Below, piece by piece: positions 27,092 through 35,005 of a stretch of 64,000 nucleotides of DNA (position 1 is its first letter; the number at the start of each line of letters is the position of its first letter). Source of the DNA: UBA2030 sp049969475. Its GTDB lineage: Bacteria > Bacteroidota > Bacteroidia > Bacteroidales > TTA-H9. The stretch is taken from the NCBI GenBank assembly GCA_049969475.1, contig JBMFOU010000013.1, positions 12,014 through 76,013 of the forward strand, given 5' to 3'. The notes under the pieces were generated by a model, which was not told the DNA's origin, did not search any database, and was given only the letters and a program-made list of their open reading frames with translations. The translations under genes and the position numbers were made by a program.

Positions 27092-28390
27092 TCAATTATT
27101 TATTAATTTATATGCTTTGAGTTTGGCGTAATCCAACATGAGGGAATGCATTTCGAGGGTAAGCCGGGCTTCGGCCTCTTCGGCCAGTCGGGCACTGACT
27201 TCCGATGCGGTTATTACGCCGTTTTCGTATTGCGACCGGGCTTCACTCGAAACCTGTTGCCGGAGTTGTACCAGTTGCTGATCGCCTTTAAGGGTCTCCT
27301 GCAACCGGGCCATTTCAGCTTCAATCTCAGCTTTTTTCCGGTCGAGTTGTTGCAGGAGATTTTTCTGCTGGTTGGCTACCAGCCGGGCTTGCTGACGGGC
27401 AATTTCGGCTTCATGCTGAGGCGTGTTCCACTGCAGCAAGGGCAAGGTCAGGCGGACGCCAGTCAGCAGAAAGGGCTTGAAATCGGGGTCCAGCATGTTG
27501 AGACCCGGGCGCCCGTATCCTGCATTTAAAAAAGCAGCCGCCGTAGGTTGTAAGCGGGCTTTGGCCCATTCACTCTTAATTTCCGACATCTTTTGCTGAA
27601 CACCGAAAAGTTTCAGGTCTTTCCGGTTATATTCCTGATTATCCAATGGAGGTTCATATCCGGGTAAGGCCACATGCACACTGTCGCCCAGGGGTAGTCC
27701 TGTTAGCAAGCGCAGTTGTTGCAGGGCCGAGGCATAGGTAAAGCGGGTTTCTGTCTGCTTTTGTTCCACTTGAACTATATTGGCTTCTATCAGTGCGCAG
27801 CTACCGGGTGTAGACATCCCGTTTTCCATTCGTTTCTCACAGGTTTTTAAGCGGGCCTGGAGGGCTTCTTTCTGCCACTGCAGTATTTTGGCCTGACGCC
27901 GAAGCCCCAGGATTTGAAAAATGAGGGCATCCATCTGTTGTTCAAGCATATCCATCTGAATTTCTACGTCGAGGGTGCTTGCCTCCAGCTGCAATTCTTC
28001 AAGGTTTCTCCGGTACTTCGAAGCCTGGCCATTGTATAACAGCTGACTGATTTCGGCCGAAACACGGTACTGATCTTTCGGCATTTCAGGCATCTGCAGG
28101 CTTGGCAAGGGTATCTGCACATGCGTAACATCCGATTGCCAGGTGGCCTGAGCGTTCAGCGAAATCTGGGGCAACCAGGTGTTATCAATGTTCTTGATTG
28201 CCAGCGAGCTGATTTCTTTTAGCATTTGAGGATTTTCTGCAAGGGCCGAGTGGCTGTGCAGGGCCTGGCGGGCATCTTCATAGCTGAGCTCGCTTAACGA
28301 CTGTGCCATGCAGGGGCGAAAACCTGCCATACCTGCAAAAGCTAATATCATGACCAATAAAATATTAATCCTGAGCATATTACCTTTCAT
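27092..28390 (-). CDS. TolC-family outer-membrane efflux channel
   Basis: A 432-residue outer-membrane factor with a signal peptide ending near residue 30 (AGFRPCMAQ). Two OEP repeats with long coiled coils follow (residues about 40-240 and 260-430; for example QQARLVANQQKNLLQQLDRKKAEIEAEMARLQETL). The frame begins MKGNMLRINIL; the ATG four codons in (28378) is an alternative start. It is co-transcribed with tetR (four-base gap) and the adaptor gene (13-base gap). Confidence 0.9.
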   Translation of the reverse strand: MKGNMLRINILLVMILAFAGMAGFRPCMAQSLSELSYEDARQALHSHSALAENPQMLKEISSLAIKNIDNTWLPQISLNAQATWQSDVTHVQIPLPSLQMPEMPKDQYRVSAEISQLLYNGQASKYRRNLEELQLEASTLDVEIQMDMLEQQMDALIFQILGLRRQAKILQWQKEALQARLKTCEKRMENGMSTPGSCALIEANIVQVEQKQTETRFTYASALQQLRLLTGLPLGDSVHVALPGYEPPLDNQEYNRKDLKLFGVQQKMSEIKSEWAKARLQPTAAAFLNAGYGRPGLNMLDPDFKPFLLTGVRLTLPLLQWNTPQHEAEIARQQARLVANQQKNLLQQLDRKKAEIEAEMARLQETLKGDQQLVQLRQQVSSEARSQYENGVITASEVSARLAEEAEARLTLEMHSLMLDYAKLKAYKLINN

Positions 28391-28394
28391 GGGG

Positions 28395-29060
28395 TTAAGG
28401 TTTGAATATTGAATGGTTCTCCATAGGCCATACGTCTTCCTCTTCCTGCTGTTTGCGGATGGAAGCTATGATGAATTTAGTAATCGCTGTTTTCCTCTCA
28501 TTAATGAACTGAGCGTATTCCTCTTCGCTGTTTCTAAAAAAGACGGCCTGCAGGATAGGTTTAGCCACAAAGGGGAAGATGCACATCGACAACATATTTA
28601 CAATCAGTTGTCTTGGATCGCAGTTTTTAATGTTTCCCGCATCTATTTCGCGGTAAATTTGGGCTATGAAAAACTGAGGATTGAGCCCGGTTCCGCGAAT
28701 GAGTGAACCAATGCGTTTCTGATTGTGCGAGAGTTCATGGAGAATAAATCCGGGTATCACGGGGTTTTCCATCAGGACATCCAGGTAACTGTTTACGAAG
28801 CGCTCTATTTTTTTGAACAGGGGCTCATCTGAATTTAAAATGACCAACACAGAAGGCACCACGCGCACGAAAGCTTCCAGAAATACAGTTTCGAAAAGCT
28901 TATCCTTGGAACGGAAGTAATAATGGAGCAGCGCCTTGTTGATGCCGGCCTCGTCGGCGATTTCCTGCATACGTGCTCCGTCGAATCCCTTCTCTACAAA
29001 AACTTTACGGGCTGCTTCCAAAATGGCCTGTTCCGTGGCCGATTCCTTGACTTTTTTCAT
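28395..29060 (-). CDS. TetR-family transcriptional regulator of the efflux operon
   Basis: A 221-residue regulator. The N-terminal helix-turn-helix is typical (AARKVFVEKGFDGARMQEIADEAGINKALLHYYFRSKDKLFETVF, residues about 16-60). The rest is a helical ligand domain. It is the first gene of the exporter operon, so autoregulation is likely. Two copies of the same 16-base sequence lie just upstream on either side of the predicted -7 element. The inducing compound is unknown. Confidence 0.92.
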   Translation of the reverse strand: MKKVKESATEQAILEAARKVFVEKGFDGARMQEIADEAGINKALLHYYFRSKDKLFETVFLEAFVRVVPSVLVILNSDEPLFKKIERFVNSYLDVLMENPVIPGFILHELSHNQKRIGSLIRGTGLNPQFFIAQIYREIDAGNIKNCDPRQLIVNMLSMCIFPFVAKPILQAVFFRNSEEEYAQFINERKTAITKFIIASIRKQQEEEDVWPMENHSIFKP

Positions 29061-29074
29061 AACATTGAGTGTTT

Positions 29075-29140
29075 AACTAAATGGTTAATTAGGACGCAAA
29101 GATATAATGTTTTTTAAAAATTTGACTAACTGGTTAATTA
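29075..29140 (-). promoter_or_regulatory. tetR promoter with two probable TetR operators
   Basis: Two near-identical sites, AACTAAATGGTTAATTA (29075-29091) and GACTAACTGGTTAATTA (29124-29140), share ACTAA(A/C)TGGTTAATTA with one mismatch and start 49 bases apart. Each contains the imperfect inverted pair TAAC/TTAAC and GTTA(A). Between them, on the minus strand, is a -7 match TATCTTTG (29096-29103). One site would cover the transcription start and the other the upstream promoter region, a layout that fits repression of the operon by its own TetR protein. Confidence 0.6.
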
Positions 29141-29346
29141 AATTTGAAAAAATTTTAAGGCATGAATTATAATAAATGTTTTAATGGTAACTAAAAATTG
29201 GGGCGATAATTGATTAGACAACATTAACTAAAAAACCAAAAGGAAAAGTCTGCATGTCTCGGGTCAACTACTTACATCTTTTAAGCTTCAATGAGGTAAA
29301 ATAGTGACTACGAAGTCTATAGAAAATCCGAGCATCCATTAGAAAA

Positions 29347-29419
29347 GGATAGTCGATGAGACTTGGCTTTTCTTTTCATTTTCCCAATGAAAAGTCGGAG
29401 AAAAGCATTGGGACTATCC
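29347..29419. other. Long nested inverted repeat, possible structured RNA or convergent structure
   Basis: Three stems nest in one another. The outer is GGATAGTC (29347-29354) with GACTATCC (29412-29419). A middle stem pairs GCTTTTC with GAAAAGC, with a bulge. The inner is CTTTTCATT (29472 minus 100, that is 29372-29380) with AATGAAAAG (29386-29394) around a five-base loop. It lies in the 480-base space between the tetR promoter and the trpB terminator, which has no gene that I can support. I cannot tell which strand, if either, is transcribed. Confidence 0.4.
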
Positions 29420-29543
29420 GGAACGTATTCCCTTGCCATCCTAAAACCTATGCCAAAACCTGAACTCCACCTTTTTATTAACTCTCAGTCTATGTGAGCT
29501 CAATAAATTAATAATTGGCTCAGATACCCTTTTTCCATCAAAT

Positions 29544-29582
29544 AAAAAATCGCAGGTCTCCCCCCTGGGCATGACCTGCGAT
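29544..29582 (-). terminator. Intrinsic terminator downstream of trpB
   Basis: On the minus strand a perfect 10-base stem (ATCGCAGGTC, 29573-29582, with GACCTGCGAT, 29549-29558) is followed by six T. It ends the trpB transcript 82 bases after the stop codon. A second inverted repeat (GGTTCAGG 29585-29592 with CCTGAACC 29634-29641) lies just before it. Confidence 0.85.
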
Positions 29583-29663
29583 GTGGTTCAGGGTATGAGT
29601 TCCAGCTCTTGTTAAGTCCCTTGTTTATAATTACCTGAACCTAGACTTTTGGTAACCCCGGTT

Positions 29664-30866
29664 TCAAAATTCACGGTCTACATCCTTATCTCCACGACCG
29701 GAGAGATTAATGATGGCCAGCTTGTTTTTCCCTTTGAGCAAATGCAGGGCCAGGGCTACGGCATGGCTCGATTCTATGGCAGGTATGATACCTTCGAGCC
29801 TCGAAAGCAGGCGGAAGGCCTCGAGGGCTTCTTTATCGCTTACCGCAAAATATTCAGCCCGACCGGTATCTTTCATATAGGCATGCTGGGGACTGATGCC
29901 CGGATAGTCGAGACCGGCGGCAATGGAGTGCGATTCCATGGGATTGTCGTTTTCGTCGGCCAGGCAATAAGAGAAGGTACCTTGAAATACCATAGGTTTT
30001 CCAAATGTGAGAGTAGCTGCTGTTTTTCCGGGAATGGCATCTCCACCCCCTTCGGCCCCGTAAATTTTTACTTCGCTATCTTCCAGAAATCCAGAGAATA
30101 AGCCAATTGCATTGCTACCTCCTCCTACGGCGGCTATCACGGCATCCGGAAGTCGTCCTTCTTTTTGCAAGATTTGCACCCGGGCTTCCTGCCCGATGAC
30201 GCTTTGGAAAAAGCCCACCATGCGGGGATAGGGATCAGGACCTACCTGAGAGCCCAGCAGGTAAAAAATGTCAGGGTGGCTGATGTAATAGCCCAATGCC
30301 TCATCCACAGCGTCTTTTAAAGTTGCGGTTCCACGGGTAGTGGTAATCACTTCTGCACCCAGCAATTCCATGCGCTTAACATTCAGTGCCTGACGTTTAG
30401 CATCTTCAGCGCCCATAAAAATTTTGCAGGGAATACCCAAGAGTGCGGCGGCTGTGGCTGTGGCTACTCCATGTTGCCCGGCTCCCGTCTCGGCTACAAT
30501 TTCGCGAGCTCCCATGCGACGGGCTATCAGTGCCTGCCCCAGCGTGTTGTTTATCTTGTGCGAACCCGTATGATTTAAATCTTCTCTCTTTAGGTAAATC
30601 ATCGAACCTACATAATCCGAAAGACGAGAGGCAAAATAGAGTGGGGAAGGGCGGCCGGTATATTCTTTTAGCAGATAGGAAAACTCGGCACGGAACTCCG
30701 GGTCGCGGGAGAAATAGTCGAAGGCTTCCCCCAGCTTTTTCAAGGGTTCGCTTAGAGCCGGCGGAACATAGGCCCCACCATATTCGCCATAAAGGCCATT
30801 GTATTTAAGCATGGTATCGAGGGGACGAACTTTAATTTCTGTTGAATTTTGTTGTAAGGTATTCAT
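29664..30866 (-). CDS. trpB: Tryptophan synthase beta chain
   Basis: A 400-residue PLP enzyme that joins indole and serine to make tryptophan. YGEYGGAYVP near the N-terminus, HTGSHKINN (PLP lysine), ETGAGQHGVATAT, VGGGSNAIG (phosphate grip) and NLSGRGDKD at the C-terminus are all intact, so it is a TrpB1-type enzyme of normal length. The frame extends to 31001, but ATG 30866 (MNTLQQNSTEIK) is the start, since the upstream part falls in the regulatory leader. No other trp gene is adjacent: the transcript ends in a terminator 82 bases later. The gene is controlled by the attenuator at 31055-31172. Confidence 0.96.
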   Translation of the reverse strand: MNTLQQNSTEIKVRPLDTMLKYNGLYGEYGGAYVPPALSEPLKKLGEAFDYFSRDPEFRAEFSYLLKEYTGRPSPLYFASRLSDYVGSMIYLKREDLNHTGSHKINNTLGQALIARRMGAREIVAETGAGQHGVATATAAALLGIPCKIFMGAEDAKRQALNVKRMELLGAEVITTTRGTATLKDAVDEALGYYISHPDIFYLLGSQVGPDPYPRMVGFFQSVIGQEARVQILQKEGRLPDAVIAAVGGGSNAIGLFSGFLEDSEVKIYGAEGGGDAIPGKTAATLTFGKPMVFQGTFSYCLADENDNPMESHSIAAGLDYPGISPQHAYMKDTGRAEYFAVSDKEALEAFRLLSRLEGIIPAIESSHAVALALHLLKGKNKLAIINLSGRGDKDVDREF

Positions 30867-30976
30867 AATTCTGATTTTTAACTGGTTAATGATTTTCGTT
30901 ATTTTTGAGGTTTTACAGCCCTGAATAACGGCCGGCTGTTGGGCCATAAGGTCTGATTCATAACTGATTTTTTGCG

Positions 30977-30993
30977 GGCGGGCTTTGCCCGCC
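30977..30993. repeat. GC-rich palindrome in the trpB leader
   Basis: GGCGGGC and GCCCGCC form a perfect 7-base stem around TTT. It lies between the attenuator terminator and the trpB start codon and is much richer in GC than its surroundings. It has no T-run on the transcribed strand, so it is not a second terminator. Confidence 0.5.
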
Positions 30994-31054
30994 AGAGCCA
31001 TGCGCTTATTCTCAATGTTTCTTTCATAGTCTGTAGGTTTTAGGGTTATTACAA

Positions 31055-31084
31055 CGAAAAAGCCGCAGGGGGTGTCCTGCGGCT
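31055..31084 (-). terminator. trp attenuator terminator
   Basis: On the minus strand AGCCGCAGG (31076-31084) pairs perfectly with CCTGCGGCT (31061-31069) around a six-base loop and is followed by five T. It lies between the Trp-rich leader peptide and trpB, and is the intrinsic terminator of the attenuator. A weaker hairpin (CTTTTCCC with GGGGAAAG) overlaps the end of the leader peptide and could be the ribosome-sensing arm. Confidence 0.85.
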
Positions 31085-31118
31085 CAATGGGTTTATGGGT
31101 TGCAACATGAATAAGGCC

Positions 31119-31172
31119 TCAGACTTTCCCCCTCTTGTTCAACGGGAAAAGCCACCACCAAGCGATATTCAT
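31119..31172 (-). CDS. trpL: trp operon leader peptide
   Basis: A 17-codon frame, MNIAWWWLFPLNKRGKV, with three consecutive Trp codons (TGG TGG TGG) at positions 5-7. It starts about 30 bases after the predicted transcription start and ends 35 bases before the terminator hairpin. When charged tRNA-Trp is scarce the ribosome would stall on the Trp codons and prevent the terminator from forming. The gene symbol follows the classical name for such leaders. It is too short to be found by length-based gene callers. Confidence 0.88.
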   Translation of the reverse strand: MNIAWWWLFPLNKRGKV

Positions 31173-31208
31173 TATTGCTACTAACATGTTCAATGGTTTT
31201 GTACGCTG

Positions 31209-31240
31209 CAAATATAGAAAATTTTCAATATTCCAAAAGT
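31209..31240 (-). promoter_or_regulatory. Predicted trpL-trpB promoter
   Basis: The minus strand has TTTTG, then 17 bases, then TATATTTG (31209-31216), a good match to the Bacteroidota pattern. Transcription would start near 31202, about 30 bases before the leader peptide. The 150 bases further upstream, to the next gene, show nothing that I can name. Confidence 0.55.
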
Positions 31241-31394
31241 CTGGTCTTCCAGGGAGAAATTTTATCGTCGAATTTAATTGCCGGTGTTATGGAAATTTTT
31301 AAACCACTTAAAAATGCATATAATGTATTTAAGTGATTGATTTTCATCAGTTATTTATTTGTTTTTTTCATGCAGGCCTTGGTGGTTTCTTCGG

Positions 31395-31883
31395 CTACCA
31401 ACGGATGGGTTCGTCGGGGATTACTACCTTGCCTTCGGCATCGAGCAGGGCCGACCAGTTAATCACAGAAAGTTTGTCCTTGTCGAAATAAAAATCGATG
31501 TTCCACTCTTCCCAGGTGTAGCGCACTTCACCCCAATCTTCAGTTTCTTTCTCGTACTCAAAAAGTTTCTGTCCAGCCATTAGGGAGACAATATCTTCGG
31601 GTTTCATTTTGAAGATACGTTGGTCGAGGAAGATAGCCTTGAGGTCGTCGGTTTCAATGGCAATGAGGAAAGGTTTTTCAGCTGCCTGGCTGAAAAAAAA
31701 CGTGAGGCATTCGTCCCAGTAGTAATAAACGAGGGTAGGGGACTCGCCTTCGCTGAGGGGTTCCATTTCTTCGGTTTCTTCGGGCGGGCCAAGCAGAAAC
31801 TCTACCTGTTCGTTGGTGTCTCCGAATTGTATGGTGCTCAGACCCCGCAAGGGAATGATTTCGGTTTTTATTTTCTTTCCCAT
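31395..31883 (-). CDS. Uncharacterised acidic cytoplasmic protein
   Basis: A 162-residue protein that I do not recognise. It has no signal peptide or membrane segment. It is acidic and rich in aromatic residues. An opening PLRGLSTIQFGDTNEQVEFLLGPPEE is followed by several predicted beta strands (LVYYYWDECLTFFFS; WNIDFYFDKDKLSVINWS). The GDTNEQVEFLLG segment is a little like the start of BLIP/SmpA-type folds, in which a similar GDTxxQV phrase occurs, but this is only a suggestion. It lies ten bases downstream of the SDR gene on the same strand, so the two are probably co-transcribed. Confidence 0.75.
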   Translation of the reverse strand: MGKKIKTEIIPLRGLSTIQFGDTNEQVEFLLGPPEETEEMEPLSEGESPTLVYYYWDECLTFFFSQAAEKPFLIAIETDDLKAIFLDQRIFKMKPEDIVSLMAGQKLFEYEKETEDWGEVRYTWEEWNIDFYFDKDKLSVINWSALLDAEGKVVIPDEPIRW

Positions 31884-31893
31884 AAACTTTAAA

Positions 31894-32706
31894 TCATTTA
31901 AAAGGGGAGTCGGGTTCCTTGGACATATGGCGATAAGCCAGGCGGGCTACTAGGCCTGGGAAAAACTTGTGAAGAAAAACGGTAAATTTTCCTTCGAAGA
32001 AAGTGAGTATAAGGGAGTTTTTTCGGCGATCCACTGCCCTGATAATGCGCTGAGCCACTTCCTCAGCACTCATCATCTTCTCTTCTTTACGAGGCGAGGC
32101 TCCCTGAGGCGAGCCATCGGCCGTAAGAGCCGTAAAACGGATGTCAGTAGCGGTAAATCCCGGAGCTGCAATTAACACATGTAGTCCGGTTTTCAGATTC
32201 TCGGTGCGCAGTGTTTCGAGGAATCCCCTGACAGCAAACTTGGAGGCAGAATATCCGGTACGACCCGGAAGTCCGACATAACCGGCAATAGAGATAACCC
32301 CTACCACACTCCCTTTGCTTTTCAGCAAGTAGGGAAGGGCATACCTGGTACAATACACCGTGCCCCAAAAGTTGACGTCCATGAGCCGGCGCAGGACATC
32401 GAGCTCTACGTCGCGAAACAATGCCCGCATCGAGATCCCGGCATTGTTGATTAGAATGTCTATTTTCCCAAAGGTGGCTGCGGCAGCTTCTATCAGGCGC
32501 TTACAATCGTCTTCTTTGCTAACATCAGTTGCCAGGCATAAAACACGGCTTCCATGAGCTTCCAGTGCAGGTTTCATGGCTTCAAGCAGGTCTACCCGCC
32601 GGGCACCTAATGCCAGATGCCATCCTCGGCGGGCATATTGTTCTGCCAGCGCCTTGCCAATGCCCGATGAGGCTCCGGTGATGATTACTACTTTAGGTGA
32701 TATCAT
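31894..32706 (-). CDS. Short-chain dehydrogenase/reductase
   Basis: A 270-residue classical SDR. TGASSGIGKALA (residues about 9-20) is the nucleotide-binding loop, NNAG follows, and the catalytic region has S and Y-x3-K in GYSASKFAVRG. The long C-terminal tail (FFEGKFTVFLHKFFPGLVARLAYRHM) is basic and amphipathic, as in membrane-associated SDRs of the DltE/DHRS7 type. The substrate is unknown. It reads away from the TerC-type gene; the 89-base gap between them holds the promoter region. Confidence 0.9.
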   Translation of the reverse strand: MISPKVVIITGASSGIGKALAEQYARRGWHLALGARRVDLLEAMKPALEAHGSRVLCLATDVSKEDDCKRLIEAAAATFGKIDILINNAGISMRALFRDVELDVLRRLMDVNFWGTVYCTRYALPYLLKSKGSVVGVISIAGYVGLPGRTGYSASKFAVRGFLETLRTENLKTGLHVLIAAPGFTATDIRFTALTADGSPQGASPRKEEKMMSAEEVAQRIIRAVDRRKNSLILTFFEGKFTVFLHKFFPGLVARLAYRHMSKEPDSPFK

Positions 32707-32763
32707 AAGGATTGATGAATCAATGAGCGAAAATAGGAACTTTCTGCCAGTCGGTATATTCCC

Positions 32764-32771
32764 TACCTTTG
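32764..32771 (+). promoter_or_regulatory. Predicted -7 element for the TerC-type gene
   Basis: TACCTTTG matches TAnnTTTG and ends 24 bases before the ATG at 32796. It argues against the in-frame TTG at 32769, which would lie inside the promoter. Confidence 0.45.
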
Positions 32772-32795
32772 CGCCTGCTTAAAATTACCTTATCC

Positions 32796-33803
32796 ATGCT
32801 GCTATTTATTTCTCATAAACAGGATCATCATCCTCTTATCATTGCGGGTTTTGCTTTGATTATCCTAGTTATGCTTTTAATTGATCTGGGGGTTTTTAAT
32901 AAGAAGGCTCATAAAGTAAGCAGTCGCGAAGCTATCCGCTGGTCGTTTTTTTGGATATTTCTTTCCTTTGTTTTCGCAGCCTTGGTTTGGATGGAGTCAG
33001 GACATGTGGCGGCCAGCGATTTTGTTTCGGCTTATTTGATTGAGAAAGCCCTCTCCATGGACAATATTTTTGTGTTTATACTGATTTTCAGATATTTTAG
33101 TGTGCCGGAGGAGTATCAGCATAAGGTATTGTTTTATGGAATTATAGGGGCTATTGTATTTCGTGCCCTATTTATTTTTGCGGGTGTGGGTCTCATAAAG
33201 CTTACCTACTTGCCTCCATTTGTACTCTGGGGTCGGGAGTATCATATAAACCTTTTGATGGCCGTTTTTGGTCTATTTCTGGTTTATGCGGGAATCAAAT
33301 CGTGGAATCACAAATCGGATGAATCGAAAGATTTTTCAAAAAATTGGATAGTGAGGATAGCTCATGCGCTTTTCCCTTTTACGCCGGAGTTTGCAGGTAG
33401 CCGGTTTTTCATACGCCAGGCAGGCCGCCTGCTGGCTACTCCGCTTTTCTTGGTCGTACTGGTTATTGAAGGTACTGACGTGATGTTTGCTGTGGATAGC
33501 ATCCCGGCCATTTTTGCAGTTACCGACGACCCATTTATTCTGTACACCTCCAATATTTTCGCCATTCTCGGATTGCGATCTCTTTATTTTTTGTTTGCCA
33601 ACCTCATGCCTTTATTCAGGTTCCTACATTATGGGCTGGCGATCATTCTAACGTTTATCGGGGGCAAGATGCTGTTGGATGATATCTGGCAAATAGAAAT
33701 ATCATCACCTCTTTCGTTGAGTATTGTAGCAGGGGTTTTGGTGATTTCTGTCCTGGCATCGTTAATTATTAAAGAGGAACGCCAAACAAAGACAGGAGTA
33801 TGA
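32796..33803 (+). CDS. TerC-family integral membrane protein
   Basis: A 335-residue protein of the TerC/Alx type with about nine helices. LDLGVFNKKAHKVSSREA, EKALSMDNIFVFILIFRYFSVP (acidic membrane motif) and VLVIEGTDVMFAVDSIPAIFAVTDDPFILYTSN are the family signatures. Relatives move metal ions such as manganese or are linked to tellurite resistance. ATG 32796 is preferred to the TTG at 32769. Its stop overlaps the start of the next gene (ATGA), which suggests coupled translation, although the two products have no obvious shared function. Confidence 0.9.
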   Translation: MLLFISHKQDHHPLIIAGFALIILVMLLIDLGVFNKKAHKVSSREAIRWSFFWIFLSFVFAALVWMESGHVAASDFVSAYLIEKALSMDNIFVFILIFRYFSVPEEYQHKVLFYGIIGAIVFRALFIFAGVGLIKLTYLPPFVLWGREYHINLLMAVFGLFLVYAGIKSWNHKSDESKDFSKNWIVRIAHALFPFTPEFAGSRFFIRQAGRLLATPLFLVVLVIEGTDVMFAVDSIPAIFAVTDDPFILYTSNIFAILGLRSLYFLFANLMPLFRFLHYGLAIILTFIGGKMLLDDIWQIEISSPLSLSIVAGVLVISVLASLIIKEERQTKTGV

Positions 33804-35005
33804 ACCAGCCGTGGGAGCATTTGAGTGAGCGTGAGGTTTTTTTCCGCCATTTAGCACTTACTTCATTTGAGCCTCCGGCAGTGCAATTCAGCAGGGCTGA
33901 AGGCATCTATTTGTATACATCCGAGGGTGAATGCTATACCGATTTAAGTGCAGGTTTTTCAGTGAACAATCTGGGATATGGTCAACCGGCCATTGTGAAG
34001 GCCATACAGGAGCAGGCTGCAAAATATCTGCATCAGACCGTTTATGGAGAATTTGTACAGTCACCGCAGGTGCAGCTGGCAGCCCGGCTGGTTTCGGTAC
34101 TTCCCTCACCACTCGATTGTGTATATCTCGTAAACTCAGGTGCTGAGGCCATTGAGGGGGCCATGAAGCTGGCCAAGCGCGTTACGGGCCGGCCTCTGAT
34201 TGCTACGTTTGAAAAAGCGTATCATGGCAGTACGCAGGGCGCCCTGAGTCTAATGGGGGATGAAACTTTAAAACAGAAATACCGCCCCTTACTGCCTGGT
34301 ATTATTCGGCTGAGATTCAATTGCTTTGAAGATCTAGAACGCATTACTCCGGATGTGGCCGCAGTAGTAGTGGAGCCTGTGCAGGCCGAGGCGGGAGTGG
34401 TAGTTCCAGGAGAAGGTTTTTTGCAAGCCCTGCGCCAACGTTGCAACGGTACGGGTACCCTCCTGGTTTTCGATGAGATACAGACAGGCTTGGGGCGTAC
34501 GGGTGCCCTGTTTGCCTTCGAAAAATTTGGAGTAATTCCTGATATCCTTTGCCTGGCCAAGGCACTGGGTGCAGGTATGCCGTTGGGAGCTTTCATCAGT
34601 TCAAAGAGTCGCATGGATACTTTGGCTGTAAATCCTGCCCTGGGACATCTCACCACTTTTGGCGGTAATCCTATAAGTGCGGCTGCTGCTTGTGCTGGCT
34701 TCGACGTGCTTATAGAATCGAGACTTTGGGAGACGGTGGATGAAAAAGCAGAAATTTTAACTAAGGGACTTGATGCTTATCCACACATCCGGGAGGTGAG
34801 AAGGGCGGGTCTGTTGATAGCTATTGATTTTCAATCCATTGAGCTGGCCGACAGAATGTTGGGATTTTTATGGAAAAACCGCCTTATCAGCGATCGTTTT
34901 TTATTCTGCCCGACCGCACTACGTCTTTCTCCTCCTTTGATAATCACTAAAGAAGAGGCTTTTGAAGTAAATAAACGTTTGCACAACATTTTAAATCAGT
35001 TATAA
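33800..35005 (+). CDS. Class III pyridoxal-phosphate aminotransferase
   Basis: A 401-residue enzyme of the acetylornithine/4-aminobutyrate aminotransferase group. VNSGAEAIEGAMKLAKRVTGR is the cofactor phosphate region, FDEIQTGLGRTGALFAFE holds the PLP aspartate, and LAKALGAGMPLGAFI carries the PLP lysine. The amino donor and acceptor cannot be fixed from sequence; ornithine-, 4-aminobutyrate- or lysine-type activity is possible. It is followed directly (no gap) by the threonine aldolase gene, so TerC-aminotransferase-aldolase look like one operon. Confidence 0.88.
   Translation: MNQPWEHLSEREVFFRHLALTSFEPPAVQFSRAEGIYLYTSEGECYTDLSAGFSVNNLGYGQPAIVKAIQEQAAKYLHQTVYGEFVQSPQVQLAARLVSVLPSPLDCVYLVNSGAEAIEGAMKLAKRVTGRPLIATFEKAYHGSTQGALSLMGDETLKQKYRPLLPGIIRLRFNCFEDLERITPDVAAVVVEPVQAEAGVVVPGEGFLQALRQRCNGTGTLLVFDEIQTGLGRTGALFAFEKFGVIPDILCLAKALGAGMPLGAFISSKSRMDTLAVNPALGHLTTFGGNPISAAAACAGFDVLIESRLWETVDEKAEILTKGLDAYPHIREVRRAGLLIAIDFQSIELADRMLGFLWKNRLISDRFLFCPTALRLSPPLIITKEEAFEVNKRLHNILNQL

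Noticed and set aside
29585..29641. An amino-acid attenuator or riboswitch after trpB
   Set aside because: An inverted repeat and a terminator are present, but there is no leader peptide with a codon run and no downstream biosynthetic gene, so it is read as a plain transcript end.
30879..30890. TTAACTGGTTAA before trpB as a third TetR operator
   Set aside because: Only the core of the 16-base site is present, so chance is a good explanation.
30977..30993. The GC palindrome as a second terminator before trpB
   Set aside because: There is no T-run after it on the minus strand; the T-run is on the other side.
30867..31001. Longer N-terminus for trpB (45 extra codons)
   Set aside because: It would cover the leader region including the GC palindrome. 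TrpB proteins begin near the MNTLQQNSTEIK methionine.
32769..32795. TTG at 32769 as start of the TerC-type gene
   Set aside because: It falls inside the predicted -7 element; the ATG at 32796 is better.
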